This document shows positions 22,220-34,200 of a stretch of DNA of 64,000 nucleotides, piece by piece. Position 1 is the stretch's first letter. The number at the start of each line of letters is the position of its first letter. The DNA is from Lentinus brumalis (taxonomy: Eukaryota > Basidiomycota > Agaricomycetes > Polyporales > Polyporaceae): the NCBI GenBank assembly GCA_001792895.1, contig MARA01000003.1:1798001-1862000 (forward strand). The letters are read 5' to 3'. The translations under genes were made by a program, and so were the position numbers. A model generated the notes under the pieces. The model did no database searches. It saw only the letters and a list, made by a program, of their open reading frames with translations, and was not told the origin of the DNA.

Positions 22220-22643
22220 TGTTGGCTGCAGTGCACCTCAGAGCAATCACAACGGCCTATGTCGAGCTCTGTGAAGTCTGATATATTGACAAAAGCGAAT
22301 CCACACACCTATGTCGAGCTCTGTGAAGTCTAAGGACCCCAGAGCTCGACGAGCGCGCTGTCTACGGTGCGTGTTACATAATCTATACAGTTGTAACAGC
22401 CACAGGCAGAAAAGCGCCAAAGAAAATCAACAAAGAGCGAAAAGAAAAATGCATGAAAAGTGCGGAGGTCAAGAGTTCAATCCCGGGAAATGGAAAACAT
22501 AAAGAAGCGCCGATATATCGAAAAGGAAGAAAGGCAGCCGCTAGCGCGGCGGGGCGCTAGTAGGGTGCACTGCATGCGTCCTTGGGTGCAAGTATGGACT
22601 TGACGCCGTCACAGGAACCGGAGATAGAGCTCCAAGTTCAACA
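22220..22643 (-). repeat. Copia copy 2 3' LTR (424 bp)
   Basis: Reverse complement of a TGTTGAACTT...GCCAACA LTR, almost identical to 19714-20137. The adjoining CTCCCCCCTG at 22644-22653 is the complement of the polypurine tract. Confidence 0.95.
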
Positions 22644-22658
22644 CTCCCCCCTGACCAG

Positions 22659-25600
22659 TCAAGTCCCCAACCCGAGCATGCTGCACATCTCGAGCACCTT
22701 CGGCTTAGCGAGCGACTTCGTCAGAATGTCAGCAGGCATGTCTGAGGTGCGCAGATGGACCATCTCAATGCGGCCCTTGGCTACTTCATCCCGGAGCCAG
22801 TAGAACCGCAGATCAAGGTGCTTCATGCGGCCATGATGCTCGGGATTTTTCGCAACAGAGAGCGCAGAGAGGTTGTCGATCCTGAGCTGGGAGGCTGAGG
22901 AGACCTCGTACCCGAACTCCGTGAGCAGGTTGCGAAGCCAAAGGATCTCCTGCCCTGCAGAGACCGCTGCGACGAACTCCGCCTCCGTGGTGGAAAGCGC
23001 AACGATGGGCTGGAGACGACTCGACCAGGAGATCGCACCAGTGCCCATCTTGATGACGTAGCCCAAGGTCGAGCGACCTGTGTCCGGGCAGCCAGCATGG
23101 TCCGCATCGGTGTACGAGGTGAAGAGCTCCGAGTCCGACGAAGGGGGTAGTGAGCTTGTAGTCGAGCGTGCCCTTGATGTACCGGAAGAGGTGCTTGACC
23201 GCCTTCCAGTGCGTCATCCCGGGGTTCTGCGAGAAGCGAGCAAGGTAGCCAACAGTGCGGATCATGTCCGGACGCGTTGCGACTGCCAGGTAGAAGAGCG
23301 AACCAACAGCCTGGCCGTACGGGATGTCCTGCATCTCCCGGGCCTCGGCAGACGTCTTGGGGCTCATCGCCGCGCTGAGGCGGAGACCTGGGTCCATTGG
23401 AGTGCCGACTGGGTCGCAGCTCGAGAAGCCATACCGCTCAAGGATGTCGAGCGCGTACTGCTTCTGCGAGATGGAGAGGGAACGCTTCGAGCAGTCGTGC
23501 TCAATCTTGACTCCAAGGAGCCAGGACGTCGGACCAAGGTCCCAGAGCTTGAAGTGCGCGTGCAGCTCGTCCTTGACGCACTGGATAGCGTCCTTGGACT
23601 TTGCTGCGATGGTGATGTCGTCAACAAAGACAGGGATGATGACACGCACTCCGTCTCGCAGGTAGACCCACACGCTGTGCTCGCAGACAAGCCGGTCAAA
23701 GCCAAGCTTCGTCAGGACCTCGTGCAGCTTCTCGTGCCAGCAACGGCCGGCCTGCTTGAGGCCGTAGAGCGACTTGCACAGCCACCACACCCACTCGGGA
23801 GTCTTCTCCTCGAAGCCCTCGGGCTGCTTCATGTAGACCTCCTCCTTGAGCTCGCCGTTGAGATAGGCAGAGGAGATGTCCACAGACTCAAGTTCGAGGT
23901 CCTCGAGCGCAGCGATGGCGAGGATGGCTCGAATCGACGCCCACTTCGGAGTAGGGGCGAAGGTTTCGTTGTAGTCGAAACCAGGGCGCTGCGAGAAGCC
24001 TTTTGCGACAAGGCGACCCTTGTACCGCTCAATCGAGCCGTCAGCATTGCGCTTGACCCGGAAGACCCACCGAGAACCGATGGCCTTGCGCCCGGGAGGC
24101 AGCTGGACAAGCTGGAACGTGCCATTCTCGACGAGGGACTGGATCTCGTCCTGTGCAGCCTTGAGCCACCGCTCGCGCTCCTCTGGCTCGAGCCTCATGA
24201 CCTCGGAGATGGACCGAGGCTCACCAAAGTGCTCCTGGCTCGCCTTGGACGCGTGCTCGACCACCGACTCGAATGCGACAGCCAGAGCATCGTCGTACGA
24301 GAGGTAATCAACCAGCTCGTCGTCCGAGTAGACGTGCTCAATGCCGGCCATCATCACCTCGAGTGTGCACTCGAACGCGTCCTCATGACCGTCCGCGAGG
24401 AGGTCGAGTTCATCGTCCGATGCCGCAGGAGCGGGTGGAGAGGCTGGAGCACGATGCGCAGGGACATGGGCAGGCTCGGGGTCGACTGGTGCAACCTCGA
24501 GAGGGTCCGGCGAAGGAGAGTCGCGCGGCGGAGTGTGTTCGTGTTCCTCAGGCTCAGGCGTCGAGGCAGGGGATTGCAAGGTGATGCGGAGCCGCTGGGG
24601 GACGAGATTGCGACGTTCAAGGGCACGGTCATTGAGCGAGCCTTGGAAACGCGTCGAGCGAGCAGGGAGGTGCTTTCGAGCAGGTGCAGGATGCTCATGC
24701 ACGGAGGGGCGTCCGGATGAGCGTGGAGGGGCTGGTGCTGGTGCAGGAGGCTGCGGAGGTGCAGGCGGGCTCGGAGCGCATGATGACGGAGCAGGAGAGC
24801 CGTCGCGCGGAGCATGAGGTCCAGGGGCTGGTGCAGGAGGCGCAGGAGGTGCCGGATCATCCGAATCCGCTCCCCCCTGATCAGGCAGCTCTGGCGCACT
24901 TGCGCGAGTGCAGCTCGAGTGCCTTCCGGTCTTTTTTGCGCACCAGCACATAGGCCAAGCAGCCAAAGACGCGGAAGTACGAGACATCCGGCTTGTGCCC
25001 GTCTCCCTTCCACGCAGTGTAGGGGATGCCGCCGTTCAGCGCAGAGGTAGGCATGCGGTTGCGCGTGTGGACGAAGGTCGAGACGGCGTGGCCCCAGAAC
25101 GAGGGAGTGAGCTTCGACTGAACGAGGAGAGCCGTGGCACCCTCGGACGTCGTCCTGTTTGCACGTTCAGCAACACCGTTCTGGTGAGGCTCGTCCGGCT
25201 CGGTGTGCTGCCGCTGGATGCCGTGCTCTGCGCAGAAGTCGGAGTACTCCTTGCCCATGTACTCGCCGCCCTTGTCGTCGCGCGTAGCCTTGATCTTGAG
25301 ACCGAGACAGGTCTCAGCATACGCCTTGTACGACTTGAACGCAGCAAACGCGTTGCTCTTGCGCTTGAGGAAAGCCAAGACCCAGAACCGTGTCGCATCG
25401 CAGACAAACGTCATCCAGTAGACGTAGCCTTCCGGCGTAGCGACCGGGAGACGTCCCTTGAGGTCGGTGTGGACCAGGGCGATGGGGACGAACTTCCGAG
25501 ACACAAAACGGGGGATAGCATGGCGGTTGAGCTTGCCGGCAAGGCAGGGCTCGCAGACAGGGTCGGGCTTGCGCTTCGATCGGACAACGAGGCCAACGAC

Positions 25601-27016
25601 AAGACCCTTCTTGATCACCGAGCGGAGATCATCCAGGTTGACGTGCGAGCAGCGCTGGTGCCACAGCGACTCGTCCTCCTCGCAAGTAGAGGACACAGAG
25701 AGCGCGTTCTTCGTCTGAGACACCGTGTGGCCGAGGAGATAGCCGACCTTGTGCTCGTTGACTCGGGCTTCGAAGCGCAGCTCCCCCTGATGGTAGAAGA
25801 GCGCACTCGATGCGCGCAACTCGACGGTGTAGCCCTTCTCGCGCGTGAGGTGGAAGACAGACAGTAGATTGCTGGCAAGCGCAGGAACATGCAAGACGTC
25901 GTGTAGTACAACCGCAGGCGGTACAACCCCTCCCCTCTCCGCCGGCTGAAACACCACAGACCCCAATCCAGCCGAGTAGACGATGTGCGAGTTGGCGAGA
26001 CAGATGGGGATGATGTGCGGCGAGTAGGAGCGGAACCAGTGACAGTGTGGGGTCATGTGTGCAGAAGCACCTGTGTCGGTGTTCCAATTAGCTGCTGCCG
26101 GCAAAGAGAGCCACGAAGCGCGATCTGAGACGGATAGCAGCGCAGAAGCACAACCAGCACTCACAGTAGCCGCACCAGCGGACTCCTGGGCGGTGTCCGA
26201 GCCGTTTGTTCGAGTCCTTCGATGCCTCCGACGCGTTCTCCTTGTGCTTGCCCTTCCCGGAGCGGTACTGGGTGCGTTGCGCGGCCTTCTCCTTTGCGCG
26301 TGCGCTGGCGTTGCGCTTGGAGAAGCACTGGTCCTCGGAGTGACCGGAGCGACCGCAGAACGCGCAGGAGAGGGTGGAGGCTGCGTGGGAGAGGACAGGA
26401 GTGGACGAGGGCGCACCGGGCTGGTTTTCGAGCGCAACGAACGTGTCTTGCAGCTTCTCGAGCGTGAGGGAGTCGTCGAGCAGCAGGTCTGACGGAGGGC
26501 GTTGTATTCGGCCGGGAGAGCACGAATGAGAGCCATGAGGACGAGTTCGTCGTCCAGCTTCTCGAGATCGAAGCCGGTGGGACGGAGGGCCTTCATGTCG
26601 GACTTGAGCTGCGAGGCTCGCGTCGAGAGGGTGCTGAGGGACTCGTCCTCGGCCTTGGAGAGGGATAGGAGCGCGTTGTAGGTGTTAAAACGCGTACCGG
26701 GACGTTTCTGCATGTGCACGGCCTCCAGCTTCCTCCACATTGCACCAGGATCGTCTCTGATCGACTCCAGGTGCGTCTGCTGCTCCCTCTCCACACAGTT
26801 CCAAATCTCCCCAGCAGCCAAGTCCATCCTGCCATCGAAATCATGAAGTTCTCGACGCTCATCTGCGTCCAGAGGCGGCGCAAACTGTGGCCTCGTCTCC
26901 TCGCCCTTTACGATGCACAGGGCACCAAAGGTGCGAAGCCTGGCCTCCATATCGAGCTTCCATTGCTGGTAATTGCGATTGGTGAGCTTGGGGAACGTCG
27001 GAGCGGACGGCGCTAT
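22659..27016 (-). pseudogene. Copia copy 2 gag-pol, defective
   Basis: The expected gag ATG is ATA here (complement at 27014-27016); the first ATG in frame is at 26950. One ORF of 689 codons (26950 to 24881) then runs through gag, a scrambled zinc knuckle, protease (NTDTGASAHM) and integrase (HTDLKG, DDKGGEY, NGVAERAN, then an unbroken SFWGHAVSTF) to the stop after HSRKCARAA. A 1-nt loss near 26490 (LRQT) puts gag into the protease frame, so it cancels the gag-pro shift but destroys the CCHC knuckle. RT (VDDITIAAKS) is in a 724-codon ORF ending at 22813. RNase H follows in another frame (23066 to 22659). It shares the integrase C-terminal deletion and the RNase H shift with copy 1, so both descend from one defective parent. 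Confidence 0.92.
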
Positions 27017-27210
27017 GAGCGTAGGCGGGTGACGTGGCGAGGGGGCGACGACGAAAAGATGGAGGGATTTCGAGCAAAACTGGGGAGAAATCGACGAAGG
27101 ATCGACAGAGGGGTTCCAGAGCGAAAATGCGACAAGCAGAGGACAGGGGCACGAGAGGGGGCCCGGGGGACGACTGTAGAGCGATGGACTGGCGGGTATG
27201 GACGTCTAGA

Positions 27211-27237
27211 GGCAGTCAGAGCGCAGGGCTCATAACC
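27211..27237 (-). promoter_or_regulatory. Copia copy 2 primer-binding site
   Basis: On the minus strand the sequence directly after the 5' LTR is GGTTATGAGCCCTGCGCTCT, continuing into GACTGCC. The plus strand therefore reads like the 5' half of a tRNA-Met from the D arm to the CTCATAA anticodon loop. It is the less mutated version of the site at 10563-10588. Confidence 0.7.
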
Positions 27238-27661
27238 TGTTGGCTGCAGTGCGCCTCGGAGCGATCACAATGGCCTATGTCGAGCTCTGTGAAGTCTAAT
27301 ATATTGACAAAAGCGAATCTACACACCTATGTCGAGCTCTGTGAAGTCTAAGGACCCCAGAGCTCGACGAGTGCGCTGTCTACGGTGTGTGTTACATAAG
27401 CTATACAGTTGTAACAGCCACAGCCAGAAAAGCGCCAAAGAAAATCAACAAAGAGCGAAAAGAAAAATGCATGAAAAGTGCGGAGGTCAAGAGTTCAATC
27501 CCGGGAAATGGAAAACATAAAGAAGCGCCGATATATCGGAAAGGAAGAAGGGCGTTTGCTAGCACTTTGGGGCGCTAGTAGGGTGCACTGCATGCGTCCT
27601 TGGGTGCAAGTATGGACTTGACGCCGTCAAAGGAACCGGAGATAGAGCTCCGAGTTTAACA
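27238..27661 (-). repeat. Copia copy 2 5' LTR (424 bp)
   Basis: Complement of TGTTAAACTC...GCCAACA. It belongs to the same subtype as the solo LTR at 11953-12375 (GCCCCAAAGTGCTAGCAAAC) and differs from the element's own 3' LTR. Confidence 0.93.
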
Positions 27662-27741
27662 TGTACTGTGTGCGTACTTGCGTGCAAGTATGGACTTGAC
27701 GCCGTCACAGGAACCGGAGATAGAGCTCCGAGTTCAACACA
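27662..27741 (-). repeat. Truncated copia LTR end
   Basis: About 80 bp match the first 80 bp of the copia LTR (complement ends ...GAGTTCAACA at 27741). They lie directly against the full LTR of copy 2. Confidence 0.85.
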
Positions 27742-27832
27742 AGCAGGCCAGCTGCTGCTGGCACGAGAAGCTGCACGAGATCCTGACAAAGCTTGACTTT
27801 GACCGGCTCATCTGCAAGCACAGCGCCTGGGA
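27742..27832 (+). pseudogene. Copia reverse-transcriptase fragment
   Basis: The frame KQASCCWHEKLHEILTKLDF, then DRLICKHSAW, matches KQAGRCWHEKLHEVLTKLGF DRLVCEHSVW of the intact RT region of the two copia copies. About 30 codons are kept and the rest is gone. It abuts the truncated LTR end, so a relative of this family was once present here in plus orientation. Confidence 0.85.
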
Positions 27833-29581
27833 GCACAATCCGACAGATTTCTGGCAGAGGTACCTAAGGTACCTCCACATGGATCTCCTTGAAGCATGCT
27901 ACAGACACCAAGCCCAGGTGCTCATTGCCTGTGTTGGGCATATGCTTTATTTTGTAACATCTGACACCTCAGATGGATGAGATGAAGCCCTGGCAAACAT
28001 CATTTTGTGCAGCCACTTGTTTTGCCTGGCAGAGCGCACTGATGGGTGGTTCTCCCCTTGCTCCATTGGGTGATGAGTCAATGCCCTGTAAGTTCTCAGT
28101 CGTGATCACTCTGACTTTGTTCTGAACCACATATGGCATCCAATTTCAGGATGCTATGCTGCTGCTTGCTGCATTTGTGCACCCCAGCACTAAGTTGCCT
28201 TGTGCGGCTGAGCGTAATATCCAGAATGATGGCAATGTGCTGTCTGCAGACGAGCTATGCATTTAAAACAAGAATGGCGTGGGAAATAGGGGCGTCTCAC
28301 TGTACTGCATGGTCTGTCCTGCTGATCCTTTATATAGCCGTATTCTCCAATGAGTTTGTACACTATGTGATTGACTCGGCAATCATGGAGGGAATCTATA
28401 TTCTGAATTACAAGCATGGCTCTACCAGGTATTGGTGTGGTGAAACCATACCAGGTAACGGTGTGGTGAAACCAAGTACTGAACTGAGATCGAAAGAATT
28501 ATGGCACGTGCTGCTCTCAGGGATGGTCTTGTTCAACTATTGTGGTGGCAGAGGATTCCTGTGTATACTACCACCACCATCTGCCACATGCTCACTAATC
28601 AGCTACAACAGTGATGGGCCCTCATCAACTTGCCTCAGAGCGGGCCACTACTGGCAAATGACGATTGATGGGTTTGAGTATAAGTAGGGTGCCCTGCTGG
28701 CAAACTTGTGATATACACTCCTTCTACCAGTAAAGATTGCCATTAAGTAGTGTCAGCACAGCCACATAGTCAAGATAGTGTGTGTTATCTGACCTGCAGT
28801 CCATCCTGTTCCCATGTTTAAAATGTCATACAATGATGCTTTACTGACTACAGAAAGCCAGTAAGTACTGTTGAGCTTATTCATAGCTAAGTTTGTCATC
28901 GATCTACAGAGCTGTGTTACTGGTCATTTGCGGAGTTTTCAGCGCTTATTCGCGCTGACATAAGCTGGCTGCATTGCTGGCCTGGTTGCACCCTCCCGTG
29001 CAGCCAGCTCAGTGTGCAAGCTTTCGGGTCTATCAGATTTTGGGCGCTTATCTGGCGTCATAGTGTAAGTAATTCTGACATAAGTAACTGGAGCTTATGG
29101 TACGTTAATAACTGGAGCTTATGGTACGTTAAGATGGCACTCATTTTGGTAACCCTAACCCTATGTCAGTGTCTAAGCAGTAAGCATTCGTTGATACATG
29201 TCATAATGTAATAATAAGCCCCAACATCAGTGCTCGTAAGCTGAGTCTGAATTCTATTCCCATGGAGATCAGTTCCTGTGACAGTGTCTATTGGCATATC
29301 TCGAACATAAAGGATGATTTTTTTGTTCCTCACCAATCGTAAAGTTCAAGCTGAAGATCAAATTCATGCTTAGAAGAGTGGTCTGTCACTGTGAAGGTGG
29401 AGGAAGAGGAGGCACACTTGACCATAGTCGAGCGAGAAATGGAGGGCAGGAGTCGATGAAACTGTACGCTGTCAATCTGCGATCCAGCTAACTGTTATTC
29501 ATGTGGTGGGCACACATATCTCTAGTCAATCTGCAGCACCCAAGCCAGGCATGCATACTTGTGATGAATACTGGAGGTGGA
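27833..29581. other. No recognisable gene; short tandem duplications
   Basis: A 184-codon ORF at 28133-28687 has no recognisable motif and a composition like random frame. Two near-tandem duplications are visible: a ~26-bp unit (ccaggta..ggtgtggtgaaacca) at about 28425-28475, and a ~23-bp unit (taactggagcttatggtacg) at about 29087-29132. The dispersed repeat 29151-29340 lies at the right end. Confidence 0.45.
29151..29340 (+). repeat. Dispersed ~190-bp repeat, copy 1 (starts aaccctaaccct)
   Basis: Aligns with 30787-30971. Shared stretches are aaccctaaccc, cataatgtaataat-like, the cctgtgacagtgt region, gcatatct.gaacataaaggac-like, and ttttttgttcct. Divergence is substantial, with indels. Confidence 0.7.
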
Positions 29582-30277
29582 TGCTACATTCCATGCCCAC
29601 AAGGCACCAACTCTGGTCCGGACCCACTCTGGACTCCACAATTCCGATTCATTCTTACATGTGTTTCTATTGCTGATCACTTCACCCCTTATCACTTCCT
29701 TACTTGACCCGGACTCCAGTCCCATCTGCTTCCACTTATATCTGCCTCCGTGATCTGACTCCACCTGGGTCTGTATTCAATCCATTCTCGATTGTATCTG
29801 CTTCCTATTTGATCTTACTATACTTTGTATTGGACGAACATCAGCTTCTGTCTGACTCCGGTTCCTGACCTCCTTTACTTATGTCTTGGCTACTCCTCTC
29901 CGGACTTTCGGACTTTACTATATAAGCTTCCTTGTAGCCACACTTAGACTGCAGTTCTGATATCTCGTTACACTCCCCGTTACGACTCTGAGCTCAATCT
30001 ATTCTGTTCACTCTCTCTCATCGTCCAATCCTTCCGACAGGACCTCTGACCTCTGACCTCTGACTCTGACTTCTGCTTGACTTCTTATCTCTGGCTTGAC
30101 TTCTTTCTTGCTTGGTATTATCTCCTGCTTATCTTCTTACTCGTTGCTTGCTCCGGTATAAACTCCAGATCTCTTGTCTGTCCTAAATTGAAGACCTTCG
30201 TGGATCCTCAAGGCATTGATCAATAGCTTCCCAATAGTCTTCATCCTCCGCGCGCATCATTCCGGACTTTGTAACTC
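29582..30277 (+). repeat. Solo LTR relic of an unidentified retrotransposon, copy 1
   Basis: Starts tgctacattccatgcccac and holds tatataagcttccttgtagcc (promoter-like). It matches the inverted sequence at 34889-35468 over about 470 bp. A short run of gacctct units sits at about 30043-30070. A possible end is ggactttgtaac near 30276, mirroring the TGTTACA start of the other copy. No internal element sequence was found beside it. Confidence 0.65.
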
Positions 30278-31216
30278 AGTAACTCTGTCTGAACTTCCAC
30301 CAGACTTTGTCCAGGTGTGCATGGTCTTAATAGTGGACCTATGTCCGGCTGCCCAAGAACCTGAATGTCAGTCAGCTGCCGGTTCAACTATATGGATATC
30401 TTGAAAAATGTCCAAGGGCTCAGTGGTGAGTGGTGCACGATGAGGGCCCACTACTGCTTGCAGCCTCTCCCTTCAGGGCAACATGGCAGTGCGCTGAATG
30501 CTACAAAACAAAGGCTTCTGGATGTCGATGGCAAGTCTGTGAGTGTACAGTTTATGATACATACATTTCTTTGCTAATCATTCATATAGCGAGCAAGAAA
30601 TATGGGCTCAGTTGCACCACACGTCTCTCTTGGAAATTCATTGGACCTAATGCTGGGGCTTGGTAAACTGTTTGTAATCATTCTCCTGTTTTATAATAGT
30701 GTTACTTGTAACTGAACTCCATGAGGGCTTTCAAACTGAATGTAGGCTGCTGATAATGCCAGGTTCCAGTTAATTTCAATTTCGGAAACCCTAACCCATT
30801 GTCAGCATTTAGCGAGTAAGTAGTGTACTTATCTTTGATAATGTAATAATGGCAAAAGTGTAGATCACAGTAATTGGAGTTGAAACTATTTTCCACAGGG
30901 ATCGTTTCCTATAACAGTGTTCATGAGCATATCTTGGACATAAAGGACAATTTTTTTGTTCCTTAGCAATCATAATTGTTGATCCATTCAGCCTCAATGA
31001 AGCCCAAGAGAGAGTGAAGTAGGCCATTCCTGGCAGGGATGATCGATGAGGAATTGGGAGTCTTTGTATGTTACGGGGAATCTCTGTACTCAATTATAGA
31101 TGATATGTTACTTGGCCCAGTCCGCGACTGGGAAGGTGCGCATTTCTTAACACCTACTATCTGATTGCGCACTGACTGGAAAGGTTTGTTCAGAGGTCGA
31201 GACCAAGGCCGAGACA
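30278..31216. other. No recognisable gene
   Basis: Short ORFs without motifs, apart from the second ~190-bp repeat at 30787-30971. Confidence 0.45.
30787..30971 (+). repeat. Dispersed ~190-bp repeat, copy 2
   Basis: Second copy of 29151-29340 in the same orientation, also starting aaccctaaccc and ending in tttttttgttcct. Confidence 0.7.
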
Positions 31217-34200
31217 ATGCGTAGCGCACCCTCAAGAGTATCCAAGAAGCGCCTCGGGCTGGCACATGAGAAGAAGATGACCTCTGATGCGCATTACGAC
31301 AAGCAGCTGTAACATGTCTACACCAACCTTCACCAGCATGATGAACGGGAGGAACTTGTGGCCGTCCAAGCTGCAGAGCGTGAGGGTATGCCAACCTTGT
31401 CTGCCCCTTCAGAAGGTGAGCATCCTCTTGTCCCCTTCTGTGGTTGCAACCTCTGACCGGCATAATTCGAAATGCCTTACCCGGACGTCCACGACAGGCA
31501 GAGGCCCTGTACAAGGAACACCCCTCGGTTGCACCTTCAGGACCGAATATCCCGGTATTGTCTGAACAACGAGGTCCAGCAAAGACAGCATGGCTAGCAA
31601 ACAACAGTCTCTTCCCTTTCAGCACAGAAGTTGCACACGCCGCTCATGCAGCGGCACTTCATCCCCCGGTGGTATACCCCATCAACCAGATCAATTTGGA
31701 GGGGCTCAACGGGGAGGACGTGTCGCTGGCAACATTTTCTCTGGCCCGATGGGACGATCCATCCTACATGCTGCGCACAGATGAAGTGTACATCTTTCTG
31801 GACTGCTTGAATCATTCCACGGTGGCTTGCTCCGAAGGGGTCATCTTCTGGTTTGCACCTGATCCAAAGTGCGCTGAGGCCTTGAAGAAATTTGCGCTCG
31901 GGGAGGATGTCTTGACGAGCCAAAAGGTATGTTCGTTACTAGACGTCAGAGGTGCATGCCAATGGATGGTAGCGCTTGAATTACAGCTGCGCAATATCCA
32001 ACAGACGAAGCTAGCGGATCTTGTCGAGAGCCGACAGAATGCGAGAGTGCTCCACTTGGTGGTTCTTCAACTGGAGGCAGCTCACTGGACGCTGCATGAC
32101 CACGACCTCAGGGCATCATCGGGGATGCTGGTTACTTCGTGGATGTCACTGTTTGAAGGATCCGGAATGCTAATAATCACCGACCAAAGCATCATAGCCT
32201 GCGCAATCGCTCTCTCCTCGTTTGCCGGCCGTATCCCCACTGAACCGGACACCGTGAGTCACTTGATCTCTTCTATGTATCTAGTCTGATAGGTTTGGCG
32301 GGCCCCTTGTAGCTGATCGACCCTCAACTGAGAGTTGTACACGAAGATGTGCAATATGCGTACACAGGTCTGCAACAGGATGGAGCCTCCTGTGGATTCT
32401 GAACTGTCTTCTTCGCCTTTTCATTGCTGCTCGACTTCAAGATAGACCAGCCAGCCGTCACTGCAATGTCGGAGGGTGTCCTGAAAAGCATCATGAAGGC
32501 ATTATGGCGAGATTACCTAGGAGCTCCTCTAGGTTTGCGCAAGGATGTCATCCGACGTCTCTTTGTGCTGTTCTTTCCAGACATCAACTGGACTAGTGTC
32601 CCGGAAGTTGTACGTACCATGCGACATTCGCTGACTGCTGTAATGAGACTGATACTCCATTCTGAACAGTTTGCCGCTCAGCCAGCGGAACAGGCCCGTA
32701 TGCCGTTCCTCGACTCTCTATCCTCAGATTGGGGACCTGCAACGAATGCACAGAATATCATTCAAGACACCACACGTGTTGCGGTTGCACCTCAGGCTGG
32801 AAGCTGGGGCCCTCAGGTGATTGCCGATGATGCATCAGTAATTACAGATTTGTCTGACGGCGTCTGAAACGTCTGATGCAGATGTTTCAGACGCTCTCAG
32901 ACGTGATTCAGACGCGCCAGACCGTTCAGATGCTCAGACAGTCTGGAAATGTCTGAGTGCACCTTCAACCATCCCACAACAACGCCTCAACACCTTCATG
33001 AGGTCCCTCAGCCTCCGTACAACCTCTCTCCGTGGTCGCTTTGCTGAGTTTCGGAACTGGCTTACCGGAATGGGCTCAACACCGTCGAGGAGTGTTGGCA
33101 GTAGTAGGACTCCCACGTCAACAGGTTCCCACATCGAGTGTACACGAGGAGTTCCCACAGGTTCAAAGGTTGCATCTGCAGCGTTTCGTGACAGGAGCAT
33201 GGGATGTCAGTGCGGGAGGAAGTCAACATGCTCGAGGTTGAGGATGAAGGCTCTAAGTGCCTGCGCCCCAGACGTTCAGACACATCTGGAATTACTGATG
33301 TGTGGTGAGCACCATTTCATACTCTCAAGTCTCCCATCATGTCGATCTCAATCTGAATACCTTGAAACAGTTCTATCCTGTTGCTGCGGTGGACAAGGAG
33401 CTGCAAGTTCCGACAGCGAGTGCAAAAACATCCACTCGAGATTGTGCCATGCCGCCAAATGTGGAGGACACGATCCCAGCTTGCCAAGCATCCGCCACCC
33501 TCCCAATCTTCTCGAACAAAGCAGCTGCAGTTCAGCTTAAGCGCATGCATTCTGCACCCCATAGCTCCATCTGGCACACGAGCGGCGCTCATATCGTCCG
33601 ACCAGAAGCTGTGGAGAACTTACTCGAAGGGTGAGTAATCTCTTCGTTCCTTTTGGATGCTCTTCTCGAACTTCTCCTTGCCGACATTGGCAAGGATCTA
33701 TAGGATCCAGTCTTTTGTCCGCGCCCGTCTGAATCACTCCTTTGCCCCCATCCAGCACATATCTTTATCAACCAGCAAGAACACTGAGACCTCATTGGTG
33801 CCTCCCCCCTTGACCAGGTTGCCAGTCTCGCTCTGCCTTCAAACCGCAACAAGGGCATGATGTGGTACAAAAAGGTGTGAACGTTGTGTTCACAGACTGC
33901 TCCGTCATTCTAACTGTTCTGCTTGAATACAGCGCGACATATTTGCTCTAGACCTCCTCATTCTTCCTCAACACTGGGATGTCGGTCTTGGCCACTGGCT
34001 CACCGGGATAGTAGACTTCCGTAAGAAGAGGATCGACATCAACGACAGTCTTCAGAGTAACCGTTGCTCAAAAGTGTTCTACAATGTGAGTGCCTGCAGC
34101 CACAGGGCATTATGCCTCAACACCGTACTGAACAACATCTTAACAGCGAATCTATCTAATGCTCAAGTTCGAGTACCTTGCGCAGCACCCTGATGGGGAC

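Larger units (their letters stand above)
22220..27661 (-). mobile_element. Ty1/copia retrotransposon copy 2, inverted
   Basis: A 5442-bp element on the minus strand, a normal copia length. It has LTRs at both ends, a primer-binding site (27211-27237), all copia domains and a polypurine tract (about 22644-22653). The flanks cctgc and tgtac are not a target duplication. Its two LTRs differ by many substitutions, while its 3' LTR and 3' 4.3 kb match copy 1 almost exactly. This indicates conversion or inverted duplication after insertion. Confidence 0.93.

Noticed and set aside
23080..24720. A 546-codon ORF antisense to copia RT (and the 578-codon one at 17541-19277)
   Set aside because: It is the mirror frame of a GC-biased RT gene, is present antisense in both copies, and has no domain of its own.
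24908..25867. A 319-codon ORF antisense to copia integrase
   Set aside because: Shadow of the integrase coding strand caused by codon bias; no motif or start context.
22220..27661. Target-site duplication for copia copy 2
   Set aside because: Flanks cctgc and tgtac do not match directly or as complements, and swapping them with the copy 1 flanks gave no match either.
33156..33870. Further exons of the Ulp1 gene on the minus strand
   Set aside because: Minus-strand ORFs here lack motifs, while the plus strand carries the exon chain.
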